DNA of 64,000 nucleotides from Yinghuangia seranimata (GTDB lineage: Bacteria; Actinomycetota; Actinomycetes; Streptomycetales; Streptomycetaceae), in NCBI RefSeq assembly GCF_029953285.1, contig NZ_JASAOI010000008.1, forward strand, positions 62,001 through 126,000. The letters are read 5' to 3'. How positions within the stretch are numbered: position 1 is the first letter of the stretch; each line of letters starts with the position of its first letter. The notes under the pieces were generated by a model, which saw only the letters and a list, made by a program, of their open reading frames with translations, was not told where the DNA came from and did no database searches. The position numbers and the translations under genes were made by a program. Below are positions 1 through 7,624 of the stretch, piece after piece.

Positions 1-84
1 TGCATCCAGCCCGGCGTCGGGTGCGGACGTGGGCCAGGGGTGCGCGTTTAGGACCCCGTCAGCTGAAGTCGGGAGCCACAGGCC

Positions 85-573
85 TCAACCGGCTTCGGGG
101 GCGGGGGCTTTCGACTGCTGCCTCGCGCGCCAGCGGTCCATCATTCCCGACAGTTCCTCCTGGAGGAACTCGAAGAACTCGACGGTCTCGGCGAGGCGTT
201 CGCCCGCGGCGGTGTCGGGGCCGACGGCGGCGACGCCGGTGCGCAGGGTTTCCTCCCAGCGGACGAGCATGCGGTCGCGCGACGCGAAGGTGCGGAACCA
301 CTGGTCGCTGCGGACGCGGTAGCGCTCGCGGCGGGAACCCGGTTCGCGTTCGCGGGCGAGCATGCCGACCTGGCTGAGGTAGCGAACGGCGCCGGAGACG
401 GCGGCCGGGCTGATCTGGAGGCGGTCGGCGAGGTCGGCGGAGCCGAGGACGCCGTCGTCCGAGGCGAGGAGGGCGGCGAAGACGCGGGCGGGCATGCGGG
501 ACATGCCGGCTTCGGCGAGTTCCGCGGCGAAGCGCTCGACGAACGCCGCGACCTGGTCTTCCGGTGTCGTCAC
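85..573 (-). CDS. GbsR/MarR-family transcriptional regulator
   Basis: Predicted 162-residue winged-helix DNA-binding protein. The N-terminal half carries the GMSRMPARVFAALL helix typical of the GbsR branch of MarR regulators. A helix-turn-helix follows around residues 45-70 (ADLADRLQISPAAVS), then a charged wing with RRERYR and a helical C-terminal dimerisation region. I chose the GTG at 571-573 because GAGGAGG lies about 10 nt upstream. The gene is divergent from an ABC-2 exporter, and a 7+7 palindrome sits between them, so it probably represses the exporter and possibly itself. The inducer is unknown. The family call is solid and the target is inferred. Confidence 0.85.
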   Translation of the reverse strand: MTTPEDQVAAFVERFAAELAEAGMSRMPARVFAALLASDDGVLGSADLADRLQISPAAVSGAVRYLSQVGMLAREREPGSRRERYRVRSDQWFRTFASRDRMLVRWEETLRTGVAAVGPDTAAGERLAETVEFFEFLQEELSGMMDRWRARQQSKAPAPEAG

Positions 574-638
574 CCTGCCCTCGCCTCCTCGGATCGTGTG
601 CGTCGGCCAGCCTATCGGGGCCCTTCCCGCGTTCTTTA

Positions 639-658
639 TCTTCAGGATTTTCTGAAGA
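639..658. promoter_or_regulatory. Palindromic operator candidate (7+7, 6-nt spacer)
   Basis: Perfect inverted repeat TCTTCAG-GATTTT-CTGAAGA in the 102-nt gap between the GbsR regulator and the exporter ATPase. It overlaps the spacer and -35 region of a possible promoter for the exporter, as expected for a repressor site. Binding by the adjacent regulator is inferred. Confidence 0.5.
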
Positions 659-669
659 CAGTGTAGATT
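641..669 (+). promoter_or_regulatory. Candidate leaderless promoter of the ABC exporter
   Basis: A TAGATT -10-like hexamer at 664-669 lies 6 nt before the ATG at 676. No purine-rich ribosome site precedes that ATG, so the mRNA is probably leaderless. The region 17 bp further upstream (TTCAGG, 641-646) is a weak -35 and falls inside the palindrome. Confidence 0.35.
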
Positions 670-675
670 CGGGTC

Positions 676-1587
676 ATGACGACGGCAATCGACGCGACCG
701 GCGTTCGGAAGACCTTCGGGCGCACGGTCGCCCTCGACGGACTCGACCTGACCGTCCGCGAAGGCGAGGTGCACGGTTTCCTCGGACCCAACGGCGCCGG
801 CAAGTCCACGACCATCCGCGTGCTGCTCGGCCTCCTGCGCACGGACGGCGGTGACGTGCGCGTGCTCGGCGGGGACCCGTGGCGGGACGCCGTCGCGCTG
901 CACCGGCGCATCGCCTACGTGCCCGGCGACGTGACGCTGTGGCGCAACCTGACCGGCGGCGAGGTCATCGACCTGCTGGGCCGGCTGCGCGGCGGCCTGG
1001 ACCCCGCGCGGCGCGCCGCGTTGGTGGAGCGGTTCGAGCTCGATCCGACGAAGAAGGGCCGCGCGTACTCGAAGGGCAACCGGCAGAAAGTGGCCCTGGT
1101 CGCGGCGCTCGCCTCCGACGCCGACCTGCTGATCCTCGACGAGCCGACGTCGGGCCTCGACCCGCTGATGGAGGCGGTCTTCCGCCGCTGCGTCGCCGAG
1201 GAGCGCGACCGCGGGCGCACGGTGTTGCTGTCGAGCCACATCCTCAGCGAGGTCGAGGCGTTGTGCGACCGCGTGAGCATCATCCGCCAGGGCCGCACCG
1301 TCGAGGCCGGGACGCTGTCCGAGCTGCGCCACCTGACCCGCACCTCGGTCAGTGCCGAACTCGCAGGTCCGCCGGACGGATTGGCCCGCCTGACGGGCGT
1401 GCACGACCTGGCCGTCGACGGCAACCACGTCCGGCTGCAGGCGGACAGCGACCGCATCGGCGACGTGCTGCGCGTCCTCGTCGAGTCGGGTGTCCGCAGC
1501 CTGACCAGCAGTCCTCCGACGCTCGAGGAGCTGTTCCTGCGGCACTACCGCGACGAGGCCGACGACGAGGCGGGGGCGGCCCGTTGA
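676..1587 (+). CDS. ABC-2 exporter ATP-binding protein
   Basis: A 303-residue ABC ATPase of the drug/antibiotic exporter type. The Walker A is GPNGAGKST near residue 39. A signature-like stretch [15 protein letters not shown] takes the place of the usual LSGGQ (the middle of the motif is SKGNRQK), and the Walker [13 protein letters not shown] and the switch histidine (SSHILSE) are present. The C-terminal 80 residues form the variable tail common in this subfamily. It overlaps the permease by 4 nt (TTGA), so the two are made together. It would energise export of an unknown hydrophobic compound, under control of the divergent GbsR protein. Confidence 0.92.
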   Translation: MTTAIDATGVRKTFGRTVALDGLDLTVREGEVHGFLGPNGAGKSTTIRVLLGLLRTDGGDVRVLGGDPWRDAVALHRRIAYVPGDVTLWRNLTGGEVIDLLGRLRGGLDPARRAALVERFELDPTKKGRAYSKGNRQKVALVAALASDADLLILDEPTSGLDPLMEAVFRRCVAEERDRGRTVLLSSHILSEVEALCDRVSIIRQGRTVEAGTLSELRHLTRTSVSAELAGPPDGLARLTGVHDLAVDGNHVRLQADSDRIGDVLRVLVESGVRSLTSSPPTLEELFLRHYRDEADDEAGAAR

Positions 1588-3167
1588 ACGCCTACGCCGG
1601 CACCGCCACCCTCACCCGGCTCGCGTTCCGCCGCGACCGCGTGATGATCGCCTCGTGGGTGATCGGCATCACCGCGGTGGTGCTCGGCAGCGCGAAGTCG
1701 TTCGCGAGCCTGTACGACACCCCGGCCAAGCGCGCGAGCTTGGCGCAGAGCACCAACGACAACGCGTCGCTGCGCGCGTTCTACGGCCCGGTGTTCGGCT
1801 GGGACGGCACCGGCGCGCTCACCGCCTGGCGGTTCACGGTCGTCGGGGCGGCGCTCGCGGGCCTGATGGCCGCGTTCATCGTCGTGCGGCACACCCGCGA
1901 CGACGAGGAGACCGGGCGCCACGAACTCGTCGCCGCGGGCGCGGTCGGACGGCGCGCGCCGCTCACCGCGGCGCTTCTGACCGCGTGCGGCGCCGGACTC
2001 GCGCTGGGCCTCGCGGCCGCGCTCGGGCTCGCCGCGGCCGCCCAAGACGGCGCCGGGGCCTGGGTGTTCGGCCTCGGACTGGCCGCCGGTGCGGCGGTGT
2101 TCGGCTCGGTGGCCGCGGTCACCGCGCAGGTCGTCGAGACGGGGCGCTCCGCGCGTGGGCTCGCGGGGGCGGTGCTGGGCGCCGCGTTCGTCCTGCGCGC
2201 GGCCGGGGACGCCGCGACCGACGACGCCTCGTCGCCGCTGGTGTGGGCGTCGCCGCTCGGCTGGATCGAGAACGCCCGCCCGTACGCGGGCGACCGCTGG
2301 TGGGTGCTGCTCGCGCCGCTCGGCTTCGCGGCGGTGTGCGCGGTGGTCGCGTACACGCTGGCCGCCCGTCGCGACCTCGGCGCCGGGCTCGTCGCCGGAC
2401 GCCCCGGGCCGCCCGTCGGATCGCCCGCGCTGTCGGGCCCGTTCGGACTCGCGTGGCGGCTGCACCGGGGCGCGTTGGCGGCCTGGGCGGCCGGCTTCGT
2501 GGTCGTCGGCGGCGTGTACGGGGGGCTCGCGGACAGCGTGGCCGACCTGGTGAAGGACAACCAGGCGGTGACCGACGTGATCACCCGCATGGGCGGCCAG
2601 TCGCGCATCACCGACGCGTGGCTGGCGAGCGCGGTGTCGTTCCTGGGGCTGCTCGCGGCCGTCTACGCCGTCCAGTGCGTGCTGCGGCTGCGCGGAGAGG
2701 AGACCTCCGGGCGCGCCGAACCGGTGCTGGCCGGGGCCGTGGGCCGGACCCGGTGGGCGGGCAGCCATCTGGCGTTCGCCGCACTCGGCCCGGCGGTGCT
2801 GCTGGCCGTCGGCGGCCTCGCCATCGGCCTGGCGCACGGCTCGCGTGCGCCCGAACTCGCGGGCGCCGCACTGGCCCAGCTTCCCGCGGTCTGGACGGTG
2901 GCGGCCGCCGCCGCGGCGCTGTTCGGCCTGGCCCCGCGCGCGACGGGCGCGGCGTGGGCGCTGATCGCCGTGTGTGTGGCGCTGGGAATGCTCGGCGAGG
3001 CGATCCAGCTGCCGCAGGCGGTGATGAACCTGTCGCCGTTCACGCACCTGCCCAAACTCCCGGGAGCGCCCGTGGAGTTGCTGCCGTACGCCCTGCTCAC
3101 CGCCGCGGCCGCGCTCCTGGGCGCCGCCGCCCTGACCGGCACCCGGCGGCGCGACCTGGCGGGTTGA
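1584..3167 (+). CDS. ABC-2 type exporter permease
   Basis: A 527-residue polytopic membrane protein, the expected partner of the preceding ATPase. Hydrophobic segments fall in two halves of about six each (for example [16 protein letters not shown] at the start and [13 protein letters not shown] near the end), so it is a duplicated ABC-2 permease carrying both membrane halves in one chain. The TTG start at 1584 is chosen because it overlaps the ATPase stop (TTGA) and gives a short cytoplasmic N-terminus before the first helix. The large periplasmic or cytoplasmic loops show no enzyme motif. The substrate is unknown. Confidence 0.88.
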   Translation: MNAYAGTATLTRLAFRRDRVMIASWVIGITAVVLGSAKSFASLYDTPAKRASLAQSTNDNASLRAFYGPVFGWDGTGALTAWRFTVVGAALAGLMAAFIVVRHTRDDEETGRHELVAAGAVGRRAPLTAALLTACGAGLALGLAAALGLAAAAQDGAGAWVFGLGLAAGAAVFGSVAAVTAQVVETGRSARGLAGAVLGAAFVLRAAGDAATDDASSPLVWASPLGWIENARPYAGDRWWVLLAPLGFAAVCAVVAYTLAARRDLGAGLVAGRPGPPVGSPALSGPFGLAWRLHRGALAAWAAGFVVVGGVYGGLADSVADLVKDNQAVTDVITRMGGQSRITDAWLASAVSFLGLLAAVYAVQCVLRLRGEETSGRAEPVLAGAVGRTRWAGSHLAFAALGPAVLLAVGGLAIGLAHGSRAPELAGAALAQLPAVWTVAAAAAALFGLAPRATGAAWALIAVCVALGMLGEAIQLPQAVMNLSPFTHLPKLPGAPVELLPYALLTAAAALLGAAALTGTRRRDLAG

Positions 3168-3287
3168 AGCGGAGGCAGGGGCCACGAACTCCCGCCACCG
3201 GGCGCCTCGATCGACAACTCCGCACGCAAGTGCCGCCACACCGACCGATGCCGCGGCCCCGGCGGCGCGCCGCTGTCGGGCACGCCG

Positions 3288-3797
3288 CTAGGCCGTCGCG
3301 TCGTCGCGGAGCCGGGCACCCGGCCCGGGCACCGGGGTCGCGTCGCGGGCGGTCAGGCCCCCCAGGGCGCCGTCGCCTCGGTGGCCGGCCTCGCAGACCA
3401 GCTCGACGTGCAGGCGTGCGCCGCAGTCGCGGTGTTCGAGCGCGACGGGCGGGCCCGCCTCGTCCGGGAGGTGTTTGTCGCCCCATTCCATGAGGGCGAC
3501 CAGGGCGGGGAACAGGTCGGTCCCCCGGTCGGTGAGCCGGTACTCGAACCGCTCGCGCTTGCCCGGTTCCCGGTACGGGCGGCGGACGAGCAGACCGTGT
3601 TCGACCAGCGTCTGCAGCCGGGCGGCCAGCACGTTGCGCGCGACGCCGAGGGTGCTCTGGATGTCCTCGAACCGCCGTTGCCCGTAGAAGGCTTCGCGCA
3701 GGACGAGGAACGTCCAGCGCTCCCCCACGACGGCGAGTGTGCGCCCCACCGAGCAGTTGTCGCTCGCGTACCGGGTCCGGTCGATCGTGCCTGCCAT
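3288..3797 (-). CDS. HxlR-family transcriptional regulator
   Basis: A 169-residue winged-helix protein with the standard HxlR core: NCSVGRTLAVVGERWTFLVLRE followed by FEDIQSTLGVARNVLAARLQTLVEHGLL. The cysteine in NCSVG near residue 15 is the position that senses oxidants or electrophiles in several family members. The C-terminal extension of about 60 residues has two more cysteines (residues RDCGARLHVELVCEAGH), which could make it redox- or metal-responsive. The gene is divergent from a tautomerase-like gene, and a palindrome in the shared promoter is the likely operator. Confidence 0.9.
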   Translation of the reverse strand: MAGTIDRTRYASDNCSVGRTLAVVGERWTFLVLREAFYGQRRFEDIQSTLGVARNVLAARLQTLVEHGLLVRRPYREPGKRERFEYRLTDRGTDLFPALVALMEWGDKHLPDEAGPPVALEHRDCGARLHVELVCEAGHRGDGALGGLTARDATPVPGPGARLRDDATA

Positions 3798-3820
3798 GCG
3801 GAAACTCTAGACATGCTGGG

Positions 3821-3850
3821 TTGACGATCGCAACGCAGCCTGCCTACGCT
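3821..3850 (+). promoter_or_regulatory. Candidate promoter of the tautomerase-like gene
   Basis: TTGACG (3821-3826) and TACGCT (3845-3850) are separated by 18 bp. Initiation around 3857 would place the downstream palindrome at about +10 to +24, a good position for repression. Confidence 0.45.
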
Positions 3851-3865
3851 CCCGACGCCATCTGG

Positions 3866-3880
3866 GTTTCGTATCGAAAC
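3866..3880. promoter_or_regulatory. HxlR operator candidate
   Basis: Palindrome GTTTCG-TAT-CGAAAC between the divergent HxlR and tautomerase-like genes. The arms match perfectly over 6 bp. A half-site-like GGAAAC also lies close to the HxlR start at about 3800. Assignment to the neighbouring regulator rests on position only. Confidence 0.5.
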
Positions 3881-3907
3881 TCAGAGACACCTGACCGGGA
3901 GACCGCC

Positions 3908-4402
3908 ATGCCCATGCTCGACGTGTACATCCCCGAAGGCGCCCTGCCCGCCGACACCGAGCGCGAACTGCTCGGACGCCTCACGGACATCCTGCTCAGG
4001 GCCGAGGGCGCCGACCCCGCGAACCCGCAGGCCCGGTCCATCGCCTGGGCGTTCGTCCACCGCCCGGCCGTGTTCGTCGCCGGCGCACCCGCCGAGGAGC
4101 CGCGCTACCGCGTCGTCGCGAGCGTCCCGGAAGGGCAGCTCGACGACCGGCGCCGCGAGGCACTGGTCGCCGAGATCACCCGCGCAATCCTCGACGCCGA
4201 GAAGGGCCCCGGAGCGCACACCGCCCTCGACGCGCTGCGCGTATGGGTGTTCCCGCAGGAGGTCCCCGAGGGCCAGTGGGGCGGCGGCGGACACATCTAC
4301 CGGCTCGCCGACATCGCGGGGTTCGTCCTCGGGGACGCGGAGGCGGGCGCGCGGTACGCGGCGGGCCGGCTCGCCGGGACGGCGGCGGCCGGGCGGGCGT
4401 AA
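3908..4402 (+). CDS. Tautomerase (4-OT/MIF superfamily)-like protein
   Basis: A 164-residue protein starting Met-Pro-Met-Leu-Asp-Val-Tyr-Ile-Pro. A proline directly after the initiator methionine is the catalytic base of 4-oxalocrotonate tautomerase-type enzymes, so the ATG at 3908 (GGGAGA 6 nt upstream) is preferred over the ATG two codons later. The chain is about twice the size of a 4-OT monomer and has two beta-alpha-beta halves, as in CHMI- or MIF-like members. The conserved SIAWAFVHRPAVFVAG and RYRVVASVPEGQLDD stretches fit. It may isomerise or detoxify a reactive carbonyl compound sensed by the divergent HxlR regulator. The substrate is unknown. Confidence 0.72.
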   Translation: MPMLDVYIPEGALPADTERELLGRLTDILLRAEGADPANPQARSIAWAFVHRPAVFVAGAPAEEPRYRVVASVPEGQLDDRRREALVAEITRAILDAEKGPGAHTALDALRVWVFPQEVPEGQWGGGGHIYRLADIAGFVLGDAEAGARYAAGRLAGTAAAGRA

Positions 4403-4419
4403 GTCCCCCTCGCGGGGAC
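4403..4419 (+). terminator. Hairpin after the tautomerase-like gene
   Basis: GTCCCC-CTCGC-GGGGAC forms a perfect 6-bp stem with a 5-nt loop, starting on the base after the TAA stop. There is no U-tract, as is common in high-GC actinomycetes. Two direct copies of CGTCACGGGGAC follow (4421-4445). Confidence 0.45.
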
Positions 4420-4477
4420 GCGTCACGGGGACCCGTCACGGGGACGCGCCGCGCGGGACCCTGGGCGAACCGCCGTT

Positions 4478-5212
4478 CTAGCCCGCCGACTTCACCGTCA
4501 AGTCGCCGTTCGTCGTCGACAGTTCCAAGCGGTACTTGGCCGCCGGGTCGTTCTGGAACGCCACCTTCTGCTCGCCGTGGGAGACGTTCGCCGCGACCTG
4601 GTAGTCGGCGGGCGGCGCCGTGACCGTGAGACTGCCGTTGGTCGTACGGGCTTTGACGTTCTGCGGGGTGGCGGTCTGGATCGTCACGCCGCCGTTCGAC
4701 GACTCGGTGTCGACGGCACCGCCATTGGCGTCGAGGACGTGGACGTCGCCGTTGGACGTGCGCAGCTTCACCGGGCCCTTAGCCGTGTACACCGAGGTCT
4801 GCCCGTTGCCGGTGTGCACGTCGACCGGGCCGACGTTGGTCAGCTTGAGGTTGCCGTTGGCCTCGCTCCCCGAGACCGGGAGGCCGGCGGGCACCTTGAC
4901 GACGTAGTCGATGCCGCAGTTCTTGCCGCAGGCGGACAGCGTCAGGACGCCGTTGTCGACGGTGAACGACGCGCCGCTCGGCTTGTCGCCGTGGTAGGAG
5001 ACCTTGCGGTGCACGGAGACCACCGAGGTACCCGCCGAAGCGTCCACCTCCACATTGCCGTTCTTGTTGTCGAGGCGGATCCCGGTGATCTGCTGGGGCA
5101 GCTGGGAGTCGTCCTCGAAGGTCTTGTCGTCGTGCGTGCAGGCGGCCAGCCCGCCGACGGTGAGCGCGGCCAATGCCCCGGCCGTAAGAAGGCGCGTGTG
5201 TAGGCGTCGCAT
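4478..5212 (-). CDS. DUF4097-type beta-helix lipoprotein
   Basis: A 244-residue secreted protein. A signal peptide (MRRLHTRLLTAGALAALTV) ends in the lipobox GGLAAC, so it should be lipid-anchored outside the membrane. The mature part is a run of short repeating strands with Asn-Gly turns (DNKNGNVEVDASAGT, SNGDVHVLDANGG, TTNGSLTVTAPP, TTNGDLTVKSAG), the pattern of DUF4097/adhesin-like right-handed beta-helices. One CGKNC pair could form a disulphide. I chose the ATG at 5210-5212, which has GGGGA 6 nt upstream; another ATG two codons earlier is too close to that site. The function is unknown; cell-envelope binding or sensing is plausible. Confidence 0.75.
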   Translation of the reverse strand: MRRLHTRLLTAGALAALTVGGLAACTHDDKTFEDDSQLPQQITGIRLDNKNGNVEVDASAGTSVVSVHRKVSYHGDKPSGASFTVDNGVLTLSACGKNCGIDYVVKVPAGLPVSGSEANGNLKLTNVGPVDVHTGNGQTSVYTAKGPVKLRTSNGDVHVLDANGGAVDTESSNGGVTIQTATPQNVKARTTNGSLTVTAPPADYQVAANVSHGEQKVAFQNDPAAKYRLELSTTNGDLTVKSAG

Positions 5213-5249
5213 GAGCATTCCCCGTGTGAGCGAATCCGATCGATGTTCA

Positions 5250-5270
5250 GCTACGTCGACGTTACGTAGC
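5250..5270. promoter_or_regulatory. Inverted repeat upstream of the lipoprotein gene
   Basis: Perfect 7+7 palindrome GCTACGT-CGACGTT-ACGTAGC, 38-58 nt upstream of the DUF4097 lipoprotein start, in the usual position for a transcription-factor site. No cognate regulator is adjacent. Confidence 0.4.
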
Positions 5271-5364
5271 CGACGTTCCGCCCACGATGGGGACAACCCC
5301 CCAATGCCCGAACCGAGCCGGGCCGCCGCCGGAGCGGTCGGCCCGGCCGGTGCTCATGCGGCGA

Positions 5365-6282
5365 CTACTGTGCACCGTCCCGCAGTTCGGTCACGAGCCG
5401 GGTGGTGAGCGGTACGGCGATGCCGTGGCGCTCCGCCGCGCGCAGCAACGCCCCTCCGATGGCGTCGAGTTCCAGCGGAAGGCCGGCCTCCGCGTCGCGC
5501 AGCATGGACGACTTGCTCTCGGCCGGGAACGCGTCGTAGCGGGCCAGGATCACGTCGACCTCGGCCTGCCCGCCGCACGCCCGGCCGACCGCGACCGTCT
5601 CCGCGACGAGCGCGGTCAGTTCGTCGCGGTGCTCGGTGCGGATCCCGCCGATGGGCCGGCGGTAGCGCGTGGTGAGCAGGGCGAACGGCGCGAGGAAGGC
5701 CAACTTCCCCCACATCGCCTGCTCCTCGTCGGGCAGGACGCGGGTGGTGACGTCGGCCGCGGTCAGCAGCGCGGCGAGCCCGGCGAGCCGGTCCTCGGCT
5801 CCGGCGAGGTCGATCTCGACGAACGGGCTTCCGTGTTCGATGATTCCGGGCGCGGTCCGGGCCGATTCGACGCGGATCACCGCGGGGACGACGCGGTCCG
5901 CTCCGTACCGGGTGCGCAGGACGTCGGTGTGCTCGATGCCGTTGAGCATCGGCACGACCAGCCCTTCGGCCACAGCCTTCGGCGGGACGCGGTCGAGGGC
6001 GGAGTCGAGCGAGGTGCTCTTGACCGCCACGATGCATACGTCGACCGGCTCGCGCAGTTCCGTGTCCGCCTCGACCTGGACGGCGAAGTCGCCGAACTGC
6101 CTGCTGTGGACCTGGATTCCGTGCTCGCGCAGGGCGGCCGCGGTCACGTCGCCTGCGACACAGATGACGCGGTGCCCGGCGCGGGAGAGCAGTGCGGCGA
6201 GCAGGCCGCCCACTCCGCCGGGGCCGACGACGGCGATGGTGGACGGGGTCGGTGCGTTCTCGAGCTGACGGGGCTCGGACAT
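5365..6282 (-). CDS. Ketopantoate reductase-family protein (2-dehydropantoate 2-reductase)
   Basis: A 305-residue NADPH-dependent oxidoreductase. The N-terminal Rossmann motif is IAVVGPGGVGGLLAALL (about residues 16-32). The family lysine follows in VAVKSTSLD, then the LNGIEH loop and the second conserved lysine in WGKLAFLAPFALLTTRY at the start of the helical substrate-binding domain. It would reduce 2-dehydropantoate to pantoate for CoA synthesis, but actinomycetes usually have several paralogues and this one lies outside a pan locus, so the substrate may differ. AGAGGAA precedes the ATG at 6280-6282. The upstream MFS gene lies on the same strand about 100 nt away. Confidence 0.82.
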   Translation of the reverse strand: MSEPRQLENAPTPSTIAVVGPGGVGGLLAALLSRAGHRVICVAGDVTAAALREHGIQVHSRQFGDFAVQVEADTELREPVDVCIVAVKSTSLDSALDRVPPKAVAEGLVVPMLNGIEHTDVLRTRYGADRVVPAVIRVESARTAPGIIEHGSPFVEIDLAGAEDRLAGLAALLTAADVTTRVLPDEEQAMWGKLAFLAPFALLTTRYRRPIGGIRTEHRDELTALVAETVAVGRACGGQAEVDVILARYDAFPAESKSSMLRDAEAGLPLELDAIGGALLRAAERHGIAVPLTTRLVTELRDGAQ

Positions 6283-6330
6283 GGTGCTGTTCCTCTCGTA
6301 CGCGGTCGGCACCCGAACGGGTTGCCGCTG

Positions 6331-6357
6331 CGGCCCCGCGTGAACAGGGCGGGGCCG
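6331..6357 (-). terminator. GC-rich hairpin downstream of the MFS gene
   Basis: CGGCCCCGC and GCGGGGCCG form a perfect 9-bp stem around a 9-nt loop, about 33 nt after the MFS stop codon. No clear U-tract follows, so it could also act within a longer transcript reaching the ketopantoate reductase-family gene. Confidence 0.4.
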
Positions 6358-6389
6358 GGTCCATCTTGCCGGACCGGGCGGGTTGATGA

Positions 6390-7577
6390 TCAAGAGGGTT
6401 TCGGGCCGTCGCGCCGGTCGCGCCACGCCGGGCCGAGCGCCGCGAGCATCGCGAGGCCGGTGAGCGCGAACGCCCACGGGTAGCCCGTCCCGCCCGCGAC
6501 CCAGCCGAAGGCGAGCGCGCCCGCGCCCATGCCCGCGTCGTAGGCGAAGTTCCACAACGCGCTCACCGTGCCGAATCCGGCGGGCGGGACGCGCGAGTAC
6601 ATCAGCGCGAGGGTGGCGTTCTGCGCGATGCCGAAGCCGGCCCCGAAGACGCCGACGGCCGCGACGACCGCGACCGGGCTGCTCGTCAGCGCCATGAGCA
6701 CCGTCCCGGCCGCCGACAGCAGGAGGCCCGGGAGGACCAGCCGCGCCGAGCCGTGCCGGTCGCCGTGCCGTCCGGCGAGCCATCGGGACGCGGTGGCCGC
6801 CGCGGGCTGGACGAACAGCGCCACCGTGACCAGCCCCGTGGACGACGCCGACACGGCCAGGGGAAGGAACGTGACCACGATCCCGGCCGAGACGGCCGTG
6901 GTCGCGAACACCACCGCTGGACGCAGCAGTTCGCCGGTGCGCATGCCCTCGGCGAGGCTGACCGGCCGACCCGACGCGCGCATGCTGTCCGGCAGCCCGA
7001 AGACCGTGGGCACCGCGGCGAGCGCGGCCACCGCCCCGGCCACGAAGACCACGTCGTAGCCCACGTGCGCAGCCAGCCAGACACCCAGCGGCAGCGCGAT
7101 CAGCGACGGCACCCCGCCGACGATGCCGACGAGCGCCAGCCCTTCGCCGCGGCGTTCCGACGGGATGAGCGAGGCCGTCAGCGCGCCGCCCGCGACGACG
7201 GTGAACGCGAAGCCGAAGCCGCGCAGCAGGCACACCGCCACGATCCACGCCAGGCCGTGGGACCACGTCAGCGCGAACGCGGGCGCGCCCATGAGGCCGA
7301 GGCCGACGGCCAGGACGGCGCGGTAGCCGTAGCGGTTGACGAGCGCGGGCGTGGCGAGTTCGCCGGCGACGGTGGCCAGCATGAGCGCCCCCGTGGCGAG
7401 CCCGGCGCGCCCGCCTCCCCCGCCGCCCTCACTCGCGTAGGCGGGGACGACGGAGAGCAGGAGGTAGAAGCTGACCGACGCGCCGAACATCGAGACGAAG
7501 CGCAGCAGCAACGGCCGTGTCACCAAGGGCGGTTGCTGTTCCCGAACGACGGTTTCAGGGTCATGGGGAGGCGTCAT
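6390..7577 (-). CDS. MFS transporter
   Basis: A 395-residue permease of the major facilitator superfamily with about twelve hydrophobic segments. The cytoplasmic loop signature between helices 2 and 3 appears as NRYGYRAVLAVGLGLMG, and the mirrored loop in the second half as GRHGDRHGSARLVLPG. A Gly-rich stretch (SEGGGGGGRAG) lies in the first extracellular loop. The ATG at 7575-7577 is only 47 nt from the divergent MocR regulator, and the shared gap holds a perfect operator-like repeat. The substrate is unknown; it is probably the efflux target controlled by that regulator. Confidence 0.85.
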   Translation of the reverse strand: MTPPHDPETVVREQQPPLVTRPLLLRFVSMFGASVSFYLLLSVVPAYASEGGGGGGRAGLATGALMLATVAGELATPALVNRYGYRAVLAVGLGLMGAPAFALTWSHGLAWIVAVCLLRGFGFAFTVVAGGALTASLIPSERRGEGLALVGIVGGVPSLIALPLGVWLAAHVGYDVVFVAGAVAALAAVPTVFGLPDSMRASGRPVSLAEGMRTGELLRPAVVFATTAVSAGIVVTFLPLAVSASSTGLVTVALFVQPAAATASRWLAGRHGDRHGSARLVLPGLLLSAAGTVLMALTSSPVAVVAAVGVFGAGFGIAQNATLALMYSRVPPAGFGTVSALWNFAYDAGMGAGALAFGWVAGGTGYPWAFALTGLAMLAALGPAWRDRRDGPKPS

Positions 7578-7597
7578 GGCACGACGGTAGGCCGCCG

Positions 7598-7621
7598 ACC
7601 GGATCGCCGGTAAGATCCGGT
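7598..7621. promoter_or_regulatory. MocR operator candidate, perfect 8+8 repeat
   Basis: ACCGGATC and GATCCGGT are exact inverted repeats separated by 8 nt (GCCGGTAA), in the 47-nt gap between the divergent MFS and MocR genes. TAAGAT at 7611-7616 could serve as the -10 of a leaderless MocR transcript, so binding would shut both directions. Confidence 0.6.
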
Positions 7622-7624
7622 CAC

